From contig NZ_RCWH01000002.1 of assembly GCF_003668635.1 (NCBI RefSeq), forward strand, positions 372,001 through 436,000: 64,000 nt of DNA, written 5' to 3'. The notes under the pieces were generated by a model. It saw only the letters and a program-made list of their open reading frames with translations, had not been told where the DNA came from and searched no databases. How positions within the stretch are numbered: position 1 is the first letter of the stretch; each line of letters starts with the position of its first letter. The position numbers and the translations under genes are program-made. This DNA comes from Planomicrobium sp. Y74 (GTDB taxonomy: Bacteria; Bacillota; Bacilli; Bacillales_A; Planococcaceae). This document shows, in pieces, positions 8,777 to 18,962 of this stretch.

Positions 8777-9691
8777 ATGACCACATTAAATGAAATAGTT
8801 GAACAGATTTCTTTAGAAGTAAAACAAAATGATGTGGCGGTTGCCGCTGCTGCCGATATGGAAGTTTTGGAAGCGGTTAATATGGCAATTACGCGCAATA
8901 TAGCCAGTTTCAGTCTTTTCGATGAAGAAGCCAAGCTCAAGGGGATGATCAGTGAACATTTTCCTCACTTGCTGAATCATCCGAAGGTCAGGCTGGTCAA
9001 TGTAAAAGGGGCGGTGCAAGCTGCAAATGCCGCAGTAAAATCCGTTTTCGTCAAGGATTCGAATGTTTTGATGAAAGGCCATATTCCAACGGCAGTGCTT
9101 CTAAAGGCTGTATTGAATGAAGATTATGGTTTGCGGACAGGAAATATCCTGTCCCATGTTGCTGCATTCGAAATTGCCGGTTTTGACAGGCTCATCTTTG
9201 TTACGGATGCCGGCATGAATATCACGCCTGATCTTATGCAAAAAGCACAGATTATCCGCAATGCTGTCCAAATTGCACGCTCTACAGGCATAGAAATTCC
9301 TGTTGTTGCACCTCTTGCTGCAGTTGAAGTTGTAAATCCTGCAATGCAGGCAACTTTGGATTCTGCAGCTTTGACTGCTATGAACCGTAGAGGGCAAATC
9401 ACCGATTGTATAGTTGATGGGCCATTGGCTTTGGATAATGCAATATCAACCATTGCCGCCGAACATAAAGGTATAACGGGAGCGACAGCTGGAAAAGCGG
9501 ATATCCTGGTGGTTCCGAACATAGAGGCAGGCAATATCCTGTATAAATCATTGGTCTATTTCGCAAAAGCGAAAGTCGGAGGAGTCATTGCGGGCGCCAA
9601 AGCTCCCATTGTCCTCACTTCACGGGCAGACAGTGCAGAAAGTAAATTGTTTTCACTAGCATTGGCGATTAAATCATCTGCCATTGAATAA
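8777..9691 (+). CDS. ptb: Phosphate butyryltransferase
   Basis: The 304-residue enzyme of the phosphate acetyl/butyryltransferase family swaps CoA for phosphate on short branched or straight acyl-CoAs, feeding Buk. The C-terminal ADILVVPNIEAGNILYKSL segment is typical of the family. It is the first structural gene of the bkd operon in the B. subtilis order (yqiS). The ATG has an AGGTGAT ribosome site. bcd follows after 20 bases. Confidence 0.93.
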   Translation: MTTLNEIVEQISLEVKQNDVAVAAAADMEVLEAVNMAITRNIASFSLFDEEAKLKGMISEHFPHLLNHPKVRLVNVKGAVQAANAAVKSVFVKDSNVLMKGHIPTAVLLKAVLNEDYGLRTGNILSHVAAFEIAGFDRLIFVTDAGMNITPDLMQKAQIIRNAVQIARSTGIEIPVVAPLAAVEVVNPAMQATLDSAALTAMNRRGQITDCIVDGPLALDNAISTIAAEHKGITGATAGKADILVVPNIEAGNILYKSLVYFAKAKVGGVIAGAKAPIVLTSRADSAESKLFSLALAIKSSAIE

Positions 9692-9711
9692 ATCATTAGG
9701 AGGAATTTAAT

Positions 9712-10806
9712 ATGGAAATTTTTAAAAAAATGGAAGAACACGATTACGAGCAATTGGTATTTTGCCAGGACAAAAATTCCGGTTTGAAAGCGATCATCTG
9801 CATTCATGATACTACTTTGGGGCCTGCTCTTGGGGGCACGCGCATGTGGAATTATGAAACAGAAGAAGAAGCGATTGAAGATGCAATACGCCTTGGACGC
9901 GGAATGACATATAAGAATGCTGCAGCTGGCCTTAATCTTGGCGGCGGTAAAACTGTTATCATCGGCGATCCGTTGAAAGACAAAAACGAAGAAATGTTCC
10001 GTGCATTCGGACGTTTCATCCAAGGATTGAACGGCCGTTATATTACAGCGGAAGATGTAGGGACGACTGTTGCTGACATGGACCTGATTCACGAAGAAAC
10101 AGATTTCGTAACAGGTATTTCTCCTGCGTTCGGTTCTTCTGGCAATCCATCACCTGTAACAGCTTATGGCTGCTATATCGGTATGAAGGCTGCTGCTCTT
10201 GAAGCATTCGGCGATGATTCACTTGAAGGCAAAACTGTTACTGTCCAGGGCGTAGGGAACGTGGCTTACACATTGTGTGAATATCTGCACAAAGAAGGCG
10301 CAAACCTAATCGTTACTGACATCAATAAAGATGCAGTTCAGCGTGCAGTTGATAATTTCGGGGCCACAGCTGTTGAACCGAATGATATCTATTCACAGGA
10401 AGCTGATATTTTCGCTCCGTGTGCGATGGGGGCAATCATCAATGACGATACTATTCCGCAGTTAAAAGTGAAAGTTGTTGCTGGATCAGCAAACAACCAG
10501 TTAAAAGAAGAACGCCACGGCGATGAACTTGAAGCCCGCGGTATCGTTTATGCTCCTGACTTCGTAATCAATTCCGGCGGTGTAATCAACGTAGCTGATG
10601 AACTATACGGATACAATAACGAACGTGCGATGAAGCGTGTGGAAACAATCTACGACAGCATTTCACGCATCTTCGAAATCTCGAAACGCGATGGTATCCC
10701 GAGTTACCAGGCAGCAGACCGCATGGCTGAAGAGCGTATTGAACGCGTCCGTAAATCACGCAGCCAATTCCTGCGCAATGAACACAATATCATTAGCAGA
10801 CGCTAA
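9712..10806 (+). CDS. bcd: Leucine dehydrogenase
   Basis: The 364-residue NAD-dependent enzyme deaminates leucine, valine and isoleucine to 2-keto acids, the substrates of the BKD complex. The catalytic lysine lies in [15 protein letters not shown] (about residue 80), and the NAD-binding fold carries VQGVGNVA near residue 180. AGGAGG precedes the ATG. Codon use in this and the neighbouring bkd genes looks that of well-expressed genes. It is flanked by ptb and buk. Confidence 0.96.
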   Translation: MEIFKKMEEHDYEQLVFCQDKNSGLKAIICIHDTTLGPALGGTRMWNYETEEEAIEDAIRLGRGMTYKNAAAGLNLGGGKTVIIGDPLKDKNEEMFRAFGRFIQGLNGRYITAEDVGTTVADMDLIHEETDFVTGISPAFGSSGNPSPVTAYGCYIGMKAAALEAFGDDSLEGKTVTVQGVGNVAYTLCEYLHKEGANLIVTDINKDAVQRAVDNFGATAVEPNDIYSQEADIFAPCAMGAIINDDTIPQLKVKVVAGSANNQLKEERHGDELEARGIVYAPDFVINSGGVINVADELYGYNNERAMKRVETIYDSISRIFEISKRDGIPSYQAADRMAEERIERVRKSRSQFLRNEHNIISRR

Positions 10807-10826
10807 TCTGAAATGGAGGGATTGCT

Positions 10827-11912
10827 TTGCAGGAACAGTTCTATCGCATACTGGTCATAAACCCCGGCTCCACATCAACAAAAATAGGTGTTTTTGATAA
10901 CGATATTCTGATCATGGAAAAAACGATCCGCCATTCAACAGAAGCGATCAATGAATTTCCAACGATCATCGACCAATATGCTTTTCGCAAACAGACCATT
11001 TTGGAAGCCTTGGATAAAGAAGGAATGAACGTTTCGAAACTCTCCGCTGTCTGCGGGAGAGGTGGATTGCTGCGGCCAATCGAAGGCGGCACGTATGCAG
11101 TAAACGAAGCGATGCTGGCGGATCTGCGCAAAGGGGTTTCCGGTCAGCACGCTTCAAACCTGGGCGGCATCATCGCGAATGAAATTGCCGTTGGACTGAA
11201 TATCCCAGCGTTTATTGTGGATCCCGTGGTGGTGGATGAACTGGACCCGATTGCCAGGATATCGGGCTTTTCCCTGATTGAACGAAAGTCGATTTTCCAC
11301 GCTTTGAATCAGAAGGCGGTAGCCAGAAGATATGCAAAAGAGAAAGGCCGCCGATATGAAGATCTCCGTCTCATTGTCACTCACATGGGTGGAGGCATTA
11401 CAGTCGGCGTACACAAAGAAGGCCGTGTAGTGGAAGTCAATAATGGCTTGCACGGAGATGGGCCTTTCAGCCCTGAGCGGGCGGGTACGGTTCCAGCCGG
11501 TGATTTGGTCGAGCTATGCTTTTCCGGCCAATATTACCGGCATGAAATTATGAAGCGACTCGTCGGCCAGGGCGGGCTTGTCAGTTATCTGGGGACCAAT
11601 GATGCCGTGACTGTTGAAAAACGCATCCAAAAAGGCGATCGGCAGGCGGAAATGGTCTATGATGCGATGGCTTACCAGGTTGCTAAGGAAATCGGCTCAG
11701 CGAGTGCAGTGCTGCAAGGAAAAGTCGACGCGATTATCCTCACCGGCGGCCTCGCATACGGAAAAGGCTTTGTAAAAGCGATTTCTGACAGAATCAGCTG
11801 GATAGCGGATGTAGCAGTCCACCCGGGTGAAAATGAATTGCAGGCGCTGGCAGAAGGTGCAGTCAGAGTATTGAATAATGAAGAAACAGCTAAAATTTAT
11901 CCAGCTTTATAA
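10827..11912 (+). CDS. buk: Butyrate kinase
   Basis: The 361-residue member of the acetokinase/ASKHA fold family transfers phosphate from butyryl- or branched acyl-phosphate to ADP, so the pathway yields ATP and a branched acid. The N-terminus has the expected [12 protein letters not shown] phosphate-binding motif, and GGGITVGVH lies mid-protein. The start is TTG at 10827 with GGAGGG 6 bases upstream. Confidence 0.95.
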   Translation: MQEQFYRILVINPGSTSTKIGVFDNDILIMEKTIRHSTEAINEFPTIIDQYAFRKQTILEALDKEGMNVSKLSAVCGRGGLLRPIEGGTYAVNEAMLADLRKGVSGQHASNLGGIIANEIAVGLNIPAFIVDPVVVDELDPIARISGFSLIERKSIFHALNQKAVARRYAKEKGRRYEDLRLIVTHMGGGITVGVHKEGRVVEVNNGLHGDGPFSPERAGTVPAGDLVELCFSGQYYRHEIMKRLVGQGGLVSYLGTNDAVTVEKRIQKGDRQAEMVYDAMAYQVAKEIGSASAVLQGKVDAIILTGGLAYGKGFVKAISDRISWIADVAVHPGENELQALAEGAVRVLNNEETAKIYPAL

Positions 11913-11931
11913 ATAGAAGGAGGACACTTAC

Positions 11932-13359
11932 ATGGCACAGAATTATGATGTAGTCATCCTTGGCGGTGGAACCGGCGGTTACGTTGCCGCCATTCGTTCT
12001 GCCCAGCTTGGCTTGAAAACCGCTATTGTCGAAAAAGGGGATCTTGGCGGAACTTGTCTTCACAAAGGATGTATTCCGAGCAAAGCTTTGCTCCGAAGCG
12101 CAGAAGTTTACTCGACAGCGAAGAACCATGCTGCTGATTTCGGTGTGAATACTGGAGAAGTCAGCCTTGATTTTTCAAGAGTTCAAGAGCGCAAACAAGG
12201 GATCGTCGACCAATTGCACAATGGTGTAAAAGGGTTGATGAAAAAAGGGAAGATCGATGTTTATGAAGGAATCGGCCGTATTTTGGGGCCTTCCATCTTT
12301 TCTCCGAATCCTGGCACGATTTCTGTCGAAATGAATAATGGCGAAGAAAACGAAATGCTGATTCCGAATAACGTCATCATCGCAACCGGATCACGTCCGC
12401 GCAGCCTTCCTGGCCTTGAAATTGACGGCGAATTCGTTATGAGTTCAGACGAAGCGCTGGCAATGACGGAATTGCCGAAGTCAATACTGATTGTCGGCGG
12501 CGGTGTCATCGGCATCGAATGGGCATCAATGCTCAACGACTTCGGTGTTGAAGTGACGGTCATTGAATATGCTGACCGCATCATTCCAACTGAGGACAAA
12601 GATATTTCAAAAGAAATGCTTAAATTATTGAAGAAAAGAGGCATCAATTTTGCTGCAAGTGCAAAAGTAATGGCTGATACCCTGGAAAAAGGCGATAACA
12701 GCGTTACAATCCAGGCTGAAATCAATGGTGAAAACCAGAGTTTCTCTGCTGAAAAAATGCTTGTGTCCGTGGGACGCCAGGCAAATGTTGAAAATATCGG
12801 GATTGAAAATACGGACATTATTGTGGATAAAGGGTTTATTCAAGTGAAAAACACTTTCCAAACAAAAGAGTCCCATATTTACGCAATCGGTGATGTTATC
12901 GGCGGCCTGCAATTGGCGCATGTTGCATCTCATGAAGGTATTACCGCGATTGAACATATTAAAGGCAATAATCCGCATGCCATTGATTATGATAAAGTTT
13001 CCCGATGCATCTACTCAAACCCGGAAGCAGCAAGCGTGGGCATTACTGAAGAGCAGGCAAAAGAAAAAGGGCATGACGTAAAAGTCGGTAAATTTTCTTT
13101 CAAAGCTATCGGCAAAGCGCTTGTCTACGGTGAAAGCGACGGATTTGTCAAAATCATCGCTGATAAAGAAACAAATGACGTCCTTGGAGTCCATATGATC
13201 GGGCCGCACGTGACGGATATGATTTCTGAAGCAGGCCTTGCAATGGTTCTTGATGCTACTCCATGGGAAATTGCAGACACGATCCACCCTCATCCGACAT
13301 TATCAGAGGTCATGGGTGAAGCTGCTCTTGCTGTTGACGGCAAAGCAATCCACAGTTAA
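11932..13359 (+). CDS. lpdV: Dihydrolipoyl dehydrogenase of the BKD complex (E3)
   Basis: The 475-residue FAD enzyme re-oxidises dihydrolipoamide on E2 using NAD. Visible features are the FAD-binding GGGTGGYVAA, the redox pair in GGTCLHKGCIPSK, a second GGGVIGIEWA nucleotide motif, and the catalytic HPHPTLSE near the C-terminus. AGGAGG lies before the ATG. Its place between buk and bkdAA marks it as the E3 dedicated to branched-chain keto acids. Confidence 0.95.
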   Translation: MAQNYDVVILGGGTGGYVAAIRSAQLGLKTAIVEKGDLGGTCLHKGCIPSKALLRSAEVYSTAKNHAADFGVNTGEVSLDFSRVQERKQGIVDQLHNGVKGLMKKGKIDVYEGIGRILGPSIFSPNPGTISVEMNNGEENEMLIPNNVIIATGSRPRSLPGLEIDGEFVMSSDEALAMTELPKSILIVGGGVIGIEWASMLNDFGVEVTVIEYADRIIPTEDKDISKEMLKLLKKRGINFAASAKVMADTLEKGDNSVTIQAEINGENQSFSAEKMLVSVGRQANVENIGIENTDIIVDKGFIQVKNTFQTKESHIYAIGDVIGGLQLAHVASHEGITAIEHIKGNNPHAIDYDKVSRCIYSNPEAASVGITEEQAKEKGHDVKVGKFSFKAIGKALVYGESDGFVKIIADKETNDVLGVHMIGPHVTDMISEAGLAMVLDATPWEIADTIHPHPTLSEVMGEAALAVDGKAIHS

Positions 13360-13373
13360 AGGAGGAAATTTGA

Positions 13374-14378
13374 ATGGCAGCTAAACACGAAGAAATAGGC
13401 TTGTCGAATGACGATGTACTGAAGATGTATGAAACGATGCTTATGGCACGCCGTGTCGATGAGCGTATGTGGCTCTTGAACCGCGCAGGTAAAATTCCGT
13501 TCGTAATTTCGTGCCAGGGACAGGAAGCAGCACAGGTTGGTGCAGCTTTCGCACTGGACAACGAAAAAGATTATATTGCCCCTTACTACCGCGATATGGG
13601 GGTAGTCCTGCATTTCGGCATGACACCAAAAGATCTGATGCTTTCCGCATTTGCCAAAGCAGAAGACCCTAACTCCGGCGGCCGCCAGATGCCTGGCCAT
13701 TTCGGACAGAAGAAAAATCGTATCCTGACAGGCTCTTCGCCAGTAACGACTCAGCTTCCTCATGCTGTAGGCGTTGCTTTGGCCGGGAAAATGAAAAAAC
13801 AGGATTTCATCACTTTTACAACTCTTGGTGAAGGTTCATCCAACCAGGGAGATTTCCATGAAGGCATGAACTTCGCCGGTGTCCATAAACTGCCGGTCAT
13901 CATTATGGTGGAAAACAATAAATACGCAATTTCTGTTCCTTTCGAACGCCAGATTGCGAGCAAAAATGTATCAGACCGTGCAATCGGATACGGTATGCCG
14001 GGCGTTACAATCGACGGCAATGACCCGATTGAAGTATACAAACATGTTAAAGAAGCGGCTGATCGCGCTCGTCGCGGGGAAGGGCCAAGTTTGATCGAAA
14101 CTGTTTCAGAACGTATGACTGCGCACTCATCAGATGATGATCACAGACAATACCGTGCGGCAGATGAATTAGCTGCACAAAAAGATAAGGATCCGATTCT
14201 TTTATTCGGAGCGTATCTGAAAGAAAATAATATCTTGAACGATGAGCTTGAAAAAGAAATCAACGACCGCATCATGGTGATTGTAAACGAAGCAACTGAC
14301 TATGCTGAAAATGCACCTTACGCAGCGCCTGAAGATGCTATGAAATATGTCTATGCAGAAAAAGGAGGGAACGAATAA
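13374..14378 (+). CDS. bkdAA: Branched-chain keto acid dehydrogenase E1 alpha
   Basis: The 334-residue alpha subunit binds thiamine diphosphate through LGEGSSNQGDFHEGMNFA..VENNKYA (about 145-185). The ERMTAHSSDDDHRQYR loop near 245 corresponds to the phosphorylation loop of the family. With E1 beta it decarboxylates branched 2-keto acids and acylates the lipoyl group of E2. Its stop overlaps the bkdAB start by one base (TAATG). Confidence 0.95.
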   Translation: MAAKHEEIGLSNDDVLKMYETMLMARRVDERMWLLNRAGKIPFVISCQGQEAAQVGAAFALDNEKDYIAPYYRDMGVVLHFGMTPKDLMLSAFAKAEDPNSGGRQMPGHFGQKKNRILTGSSPVTTQLPHAVGVALAGKMKKQDFITFTTLGEGSSNQGDFHEGMNFAGVHKLPVIIMVENNKYAISVPFERQIASKNVSDRAIGYGMPGVTIDGNDPIEVYKHVKEAADRARRGEGPSLIETVSERMTAHSSDDDHRQYRAADELAAQKDKDPILLFGAYLKENNILNDELEKEINDRIMVIVNEATDYAENAPYAAPEDAMKYVYAEKGGNE

Positions 14379-15361
14379 TGGCAGTAATGAATTATATTGA
14401 CGCCATAACGCTCGCCATGAAAGAAGAGATGGAACGTGACGAGAACGTATTCGTTCTCGGAGAAGATGTCGGTAAAAAAGGCGGCGTCTTTAAAGCGACT
14501 GCGGGTCTTTACGATCAATTCGGCGAAGACCGCGTTCTTGATACACCTCTTGCAGAATCCGCTATTGCCGGTGTTGGAATCGGTGCAGCCATGTATGGCC
14601 TTCGTCCGATTGCAGAAATGCAATTTGCCGATTTCATCATGCCTGCGGTGAACCAGATCATTTCCGAGGCTTCCCGTATCCGTTACCGTTCAAACAATGA
14701 CTGGTCATGCCCGATTGTTTTCCGCGCTCCATTCGGCGGAGGCGTTCACGGCGCTCTTTACCATTCGCAATCTGTAGAAGCGGTATTTGCCAATCAGCCA
14801 GGTTTGAAAATTGTCATCCCGTCCACACCTTATGATGCAAAAGGTCTTTTGAAAGCGGCTATCCGCGATGAAGATCCGGTTATGTTCTTTGAACATAAAC
14901 GCGCGTACCGACTCATCAAAGGCGAAGTGCCTGAAGACGACTACACGATTGAAATCGGTAAAGCTGACGTAAAACGCGAAGGTGAAGATATCACTGTCAT
15001 CACTTATGGTTTAGCTGTGCATTTTGCGTTGCAGGCTGCCGAGCGACTTGCTGAAGACGGCTACTCTGTACACATCCTTGACCTTCGCACAATCTATCCG
15101 TTGGATAAAGAAGCCATCATTGAAGCGGCCAAGAAAACAGGGAAAGTGCTTCTTGTAACTGAAGACAATAAAGAAGGGAGCATCATCGGCGAAGTTGCGG
15201 CGATCATTGCTGAAAACTGCCTGTTCGATCTTGATGCACCAATCATGCGACTTGCAGGACCTGATGTCCCAGCAATGCCGTATGCTCCGACCATGGAGAA
15301 ATTCTTCATGATCAACCCGGATAAAGTGGAAAAAGCAATGCGAGAACTCGCAGAATACTAA
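14378..15361 (+). CDS. bkdAB: Branched-chain keto acid dehydrogenase E1 beta
   Basis: The 327-residue beta subunit has the transketolase-like pyrimidine domain (GEDVGKKGGVFKAT near residue 28) and a C-terminal domain, at the usual length for the family. It is translationally coupled to bkdAA. The gap of 340 bases to bkdB holds repeat elements, unusual inside this operon, so E2 expression may depend on read-through. Confidence 0.95.
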   Translation: MAVMNYIDAITLAMKEEMERDENVFVLGEDVGKKGGVFKATAGLYDQFGEDRVLDTPLAESAIAGVGIGAAMYGLRPIAEMQFADFIMPAVNQIISEASRIRYRSNNDWSCPIVFRAPFGGGVHGALYHSQSVEAVFANQPGLKIVIPSTPYDAKGLLKAAIRDEDPVMFFEHKRAYRLIKGEVPEDDYTIEIGKADVKREGEDITVITYGLAVHFALQAAERLAEDGYSVHILDLRTIYPLDKEAIIEAAKKTGKVLLVTEDNKEGSIIGEVAAIIAENCLFDLDAPIMRLAGPDVPAMPYAPTMEKFFMINPDKVEKAMRELAEY

Positions 15362-15411
15362 AAAAATTTCTCAATATATATAGTTAGAAGTATAGAGCCG
15401 GTATAATTATG

Positions 15412-15495
15412 CCGCTTCGGCGCTTAGGACAAAGCTCCCGCAATAAGCCGAGAAGACCACTCGTCTTATTGCTCCGCTCAGTCCATAGGCGCGCC
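15412..15495. repeat. Imperfect palindrome between bkdAB and bkdB
   Basis: GCAATAAG (15440-15447) pairs with CTTATTGC (15465-15472), and CGCTTAGGAC (15421-15430) pairs imperfectly with GTCCATAGGCG (15481-15491). It is a large hairpin without a T tract and directly abuts the MITE-like element. No second copy was found in the window. Confidence 0.6.
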
Positions 15496-15517
15496 GGCGC
15501 TGAGAGAACTCTCTAAA

Positions 15518-15648
15518 GATATGGAGCAAAACAGCGAAGACTCCCAGGCGACCAAGCGAAGTGCTGAGATCCACTCGGGCGAAGTGTAACGAGCTCGAGT
15601 TAGCTCAGTGCAAGCAGCCAGGAAAGCGGAGCTGTTTTGCGGAATATC
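15518..15648 (-). repeat. MITE-like element, copy A
   Basis: The ends are GATATGGAGCAAAACAGC (15518-15535) and, inverted, GATATTCCGCAAAACAGC (15631-15648): 18-base terminal inverted repeats differing at three central bases. The interior (ACTCGGGC, GAGTTAGCTCAGTGCAAGC) matches copy D at 51981-52178. It lies inside the bkd operon in the minus orientation. No protein is encoded. Confidence 0.8.
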
Positions 15649-15701
15649 GACTGAATAGAATCATTAAATCAACATATTTAGAAGAAAAAGGAGGAATCCC
15701 T

Positions 15702-17042
15702 TTGGCTATTGAAAATATTAAGATGCCTCAGCTTGGAGAAAGTGTCACTGAAGGAACGATTGAAAAATGGCTCGTTGCTCCTGGCGACCACGTCAATAAG
15801 TACGATGCTCTTGCTGAAGTGAATACTGATAAAGTAACAGCGGAAGTGCCTTCTTCATTCACAGGGACGATCAAGGAACTGGTTGCTTCAGAAGGCGACA
15901 CCCTGTCTGTCGGTGAAATTGTCTGCACAATTGAAACTGAAGGCGGAGATTCTGAACCGGTGGAAGAAGCGAAACCGGCTGCAGATGAAAAAGCCAATGA
16001 GATGCCAGCTGCCGGTGCAAAACCGACAGAAGGCTTGAAAGGCGAAAAAGGATCTTCACAACCGGCTAAGGCGAGTGGTTCGAAAGCGCGTTATTCTCCT
16101 GCGGTTATGCGTTTGGCACAGGAAAATGACATCGATTTGACTCAAGTTGAAGGTTCGGGCAATGAAGGGCGCATCACGCGCAAAGATATTCTGGCGCTGA
16201 TTGAAAGCGGCAATATTCCAAAAGCAGGGGATGCTCCTGCTGCAGCTTCTTCTCAACAGGCTGAGGAAACAACTCAGGAGCAGCCAGCACCTTCTGCTCC
16301 TGCACAGAAAGCTCCATCAGCACCGATTCAAAGTGCTCCTGGAGATGTAGAAATTCCGGTTACCGGCGTTCGCCGTGCAATCGCAGCAAACATGTTGAAG
16401 AGCAAACACGAAGCTCCGCATGCATGGATGATGATTGAAGTCGATGTTACGGACCTGGTTCAATACCGCGACTCTATCAAAGGCGATTTCAAGAAAAAAG
16501 AAGGATTCAATATCACTTATTTCGCTTTCTTCGTAAAAGCGATCTCTCAGGCACTGAAAGAATTCCCGATGATGAATTCAATGTGGGCTGGCGATAAGAT
16601 CATCCAGAAGAAAGATATCAATATTTCAATTGCCGTTGCATCCGATAGCGCATTGTTCGTCCCGGTCATCAAAGACGCGGATGAAAAATCTGTTAAAGGC
16701 ATCGGGAAAGAAATCAATGAACTGGCTTTGAAAGCGCGTTCCGGAAAACTCGGTTCAGCTGAAATGCAGGGCGGCACATTTACAGTCAATAACACTGGTT
16801 CATTCGGTTCTGTCCAGTCGATGGGAATCATCAACCATCCACAGGCAGCGATTGTCCAGGTGGAATCGATTGTTAAACGTCCGATGATCATGGATAACGG
16901 CATGATTGCAGCCCGCGACATGGTTAACCTTTGTCTTTCACTTGACCATCGTGTGCTTGACGGACTTGTTTGCGGCCAGTTCCTGGGACGCGTCAAGGAA
17001 ATCCTTGAGAACATGTCGAAAGAAAATACTTCTGTATATTAA
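15702..17042 (+). CDS. bkdB: Branched-chain keto acid dehydrogenase E2 (lipoyl acyltransferase)
   Basis: The 446-residue core subunit carries an N-terminal lipoyl domain (K44 in NTDKVTAEV), a peripheral-subunit-binding domain (about 131-165), an Ala/Pro/Gln linker (170-215) and the C-terminal acyltransferase domain with DHRVLDG. It transfers the branched acyl group to CoA. The start is TTG at 15702: AAAGGAGG lies 7 bases upstream and homology begins here. The frame continues to 15561 only through repeat DNA, so that extension is rejected. Confidence 0.95.
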   Translation: MAIENIKMPQLGESVTEGTIEKWLVAPGDHVNKYDALAEVNTDKVTAEVPSSFTGTIKELVASEGDTLSVGEIVCTIETEGGDSEPVEEAKPAADEKANEMPAAGAKPTEGLKGEKGSSQPAKASGSKARYSPAVMRLAQENDIDLTQVEGSGNEGRITRKDILALIESGNIPKAGDAPAAASSQQAEETTQEQPAPSAPAQKAPSAPIQSAPGDVEIPVTGVRRAIAANMLKSKHEAPHAWMMIEVDVTDLVQYRDSIKGDFKKKEGFNITYFAFFVKAISQALKEFPMMNSMWAGDKIIQKKDINISIAVASDSALFVPVIKDADEKSVKGIGKEINELALKARSGKLGSAEMQGGTFTVNNTGSFGSVQSMGIINHPQAAIVQVESIVKRPMIMDNGMIAARDMVNLCLSLDHRVLDGLVCGQFLGRVKEILENMSKENTSVY

Positions 17043-17163
17043 GAAAAGCGAAAGCGCCCGTTAAGCTCTGAAAGGCATAAGACGATTTGGCGAAGCGGCG
17101 TCTTTTCAGCCGCACAGCCAAAGTGGCTTATGACCCGAAGAGCTGGGCCGCTGGAGTCTGGAC
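17043..17163 (-). repeat. Palindromic interspersed repeat, copy P2 (inverted relative to P1)
   Basis: The reverse complement aligns with 6123-6243 over its whole length, sharing AGACTCCAGCGGCC, CTCTTCGGGTCATAAGCC and GTCTTATGCCTTTCAGAGC. P1 and P2 bracket the DUF2627-bkd gene block in inverted orientation. Confidence 0.82.
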
Positions 17164-17170
17164 AATAAGA

Positions 17171-17206
17171 AAAAGCTTGAAGTCTTCGGACTTCAAGCTT
17201 TTTTGG
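17171..17206 (+). terminator. Terminator of the bkd operon
   Basis: A perfect 14-base stem (17171-17184 with 17189-17202) is capped by a TTCG tetraloop. Flanking A and T tracts suggest bidirectional action. Confidence 0.92.
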
Positions 17207-17266
17207 CTTTAATAGACCGGCGTTCTCAGGTAAAATGGAAAAGAGATAGATAAGGGAGGGAATATT

Positions 17267-18961
17267 TTGACGATCGATTCGATGAAACAAACAAAATTTC
17301 CGAAACGTACATACGAAGATTGGCGGCAAGCTGCTGAAAAGGCGATTGGCGGCAAACCTGTCGATCCAACACTTAAAACACAGACGATTGAAGGCATTGA
17401 ACTAGAGCCCTTATATACGAAAGAAATGCTTGAAGCTCTTGGGGACCTCCCGGCTTTTCAGCAGGAAGCGGTAAGAAGCGGCAAAAAAGAAGCCGGCTGG
17501 CTGATAGCACAGGAAGTGCTGTCTGAATCTCCGCAAGATTTTCTGCTGAAAACAAAAGAGGATCTTTTAAAGGGCAATGATATGGTTGTTTATACGAGTT
17601 CACAGGAGTTTATCTGGTCTGACCAGGAGCTTGAACAATTGGCGGAACTTCTTGTCAAATACCCTTTCTATTTTAAATTGACCAGCGAAGATACGGATAT
17701 TTTACGTGTCTTTAATCTTATTGATGAAAAAAAACACGGCCAATTAAAAGGCGTAATTTTCTCGGAAGAGGAAGCAACTGCGCCAGGGAAAGTCAGAACA
17801 CGGTTGGTCGATACGATTCCGGTGCATCATGCAGGGGGGACGATCGTCCATGAATTAGGTGTGGCTTTGAGCATTCTTGCTGAAACCATCAAAGAAGGCA
17901 ATTACAAGGAAACAGCTGCGAAGACGTGGATCCGTTTTGCTGTGGATACTCAATTTTTCCAGGAAATCGCGAAGCTTCGCGCTTTCCGCGGTTTATGGAA
18001 AGCTTTCAGTGAAGCGTATGGAGAAGAAGCGGTAAACATGCCTGTTTATACTGAAACCTCTGTCCGTTCCTATTCAAAACTGGACCCGTATGTCAATCTG
18101 CTGCGTGCCGGCAATGCAAGTTTTGCAGCAGTGCTCGGTGGAACGGATGCACATACAGTGCACCCGCATGACTTTCTGACGGTGTCACAGCCGTCAAGCC
18201 GAAGAATCGCACGCAATGTCCAGCTGGTCATTAAAGAGGAAAGCCATGCATCACGCGTGCTGGATGCTTCAGCCGGCTCTTACTTTATCGAACATCTGAC
18301 AAAAGAATATATAGAAGCCTCTTGGAATTACTTCCTTGAAATCGAAGAAGCGGGCGGTTATTCTGAAGTCATCAAATCCGGCTGGCTGACCGACGATATT
18401 CAAGGGAAATGGCTTGAACGGGAAAAACTTGCGGCAGAACGGAAAATTTCGCTGATCGGCACCAATATCTATGCCAATCCGCAAGAAGCTGTAAAAGACC
18501 ATTCCATCGACAGCAGCCATCTGGAATATATTACTGCTAAACGTCTGGCGACACCATTCGAAAAACTTCGCGCGAGGAGCCGGGAAATCGAATTGAAAGT
18601 GGCCATTATACATTTGGGTCCTTTAAAGGAAGTTAAGGCGAAATCCGATTTTGTCGAAGGTTTATTGGCAGTCGGAGGCATTGAACCGGAAATCAGTCCA
18701 GAACTGAAGGATGCAGAGTCACTCAACAAATATCTGGTTGAACACGCATTCGATTATGCAGTGCTATGCGGAGTCCAGGAAAAGCTGGAGGCAATCATTC
18801 CGGGCATCAGCAGCTCTGCAGTACTGGATGTAGCAGGTAAATATCCAGTAGAGCAAATGGATTCATGGAAATCAAATGCTTTGTCCGATGCTGTCTATTC
18901 AGGACAGAATATCGTATTGAAGCTGGAACAGATTCTGAACTTAGGAAAGAAGGCGCTTTAA
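17267..18961 (+). CDS. mutA: Methylmalonyl-CoA mutase small subunit
   Basis: The 564-residue non-catalytic subunit of the heterodimeric B12-dependent mutase has a TIM-barrel region (about 80-430). Its C-terminal cobalamin-domain remnant lacks the DxHxxG histidine motif found in MutB. TTG start at 17267, with AGGGAGGG 7 bases upstream; an ATG at 17282 is the alternative. It is separated by 1 base from mutB. A TTTCAG-rich promoter was not clear in the gap after the bkd terminator. Confidence 0.93.
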   Translation: MTIDSMKQTKFPKRTYEDWRQAAEKAIGGKPVDPTLKTQTIEGIELEPLYTKEMLEALGDLPAFQQEAVRSGKKEAGWLIAQEVLSESPQDFLLKTKEDLLKGNDMVVYTSSQEFIWSDQELEQLAELLVKYPFYFKLTSEDTDILRVFNLIDEKKHGQLKGVIFSEEEATAPGKVRTRLVDTIPVHHAGGTIVHELGVALSILAETIKEGNYKETAAKTWIRFAVDTQFFQEIAKLRAFRGLWKAFSEAYGEEAVNMPVYTETSVRSYSKLDPYVNLLRAGNASFAAVLGGTDAHTVHPHDFLTVSQPSSRRIARNVQLVIKEESHASRVLDASAGSYFIEHLTKEYIEASWNYFLEIEEAGGYSEVIKSGWLTDDIQGKWLEREKLAAERKISLIGTNIYANPQEAVKDHSIDSSHLEYITAKRLATPFEKLRARSREIELKVAIIHLGPLKEVKAKSDFVEGLLAVGGIEPEISPELKDAESLNKYLVEHAFDYAVLCGVQEKLEAIIPGISSSAVLDVAGKYPVEQMDSWKSNALSDAVYSGQNIVLKLEQILNLGKKAL

Positions 18962-18962
18962 T

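Noticed and set aside
15561..15701. 47-residue N-terminal extension of the E2 protein
   Set aside because: It is encoded by MITE-like copy A and spacer DNA; a good ribosome site and the conserved lipoyl-domain start support TTG 15702.
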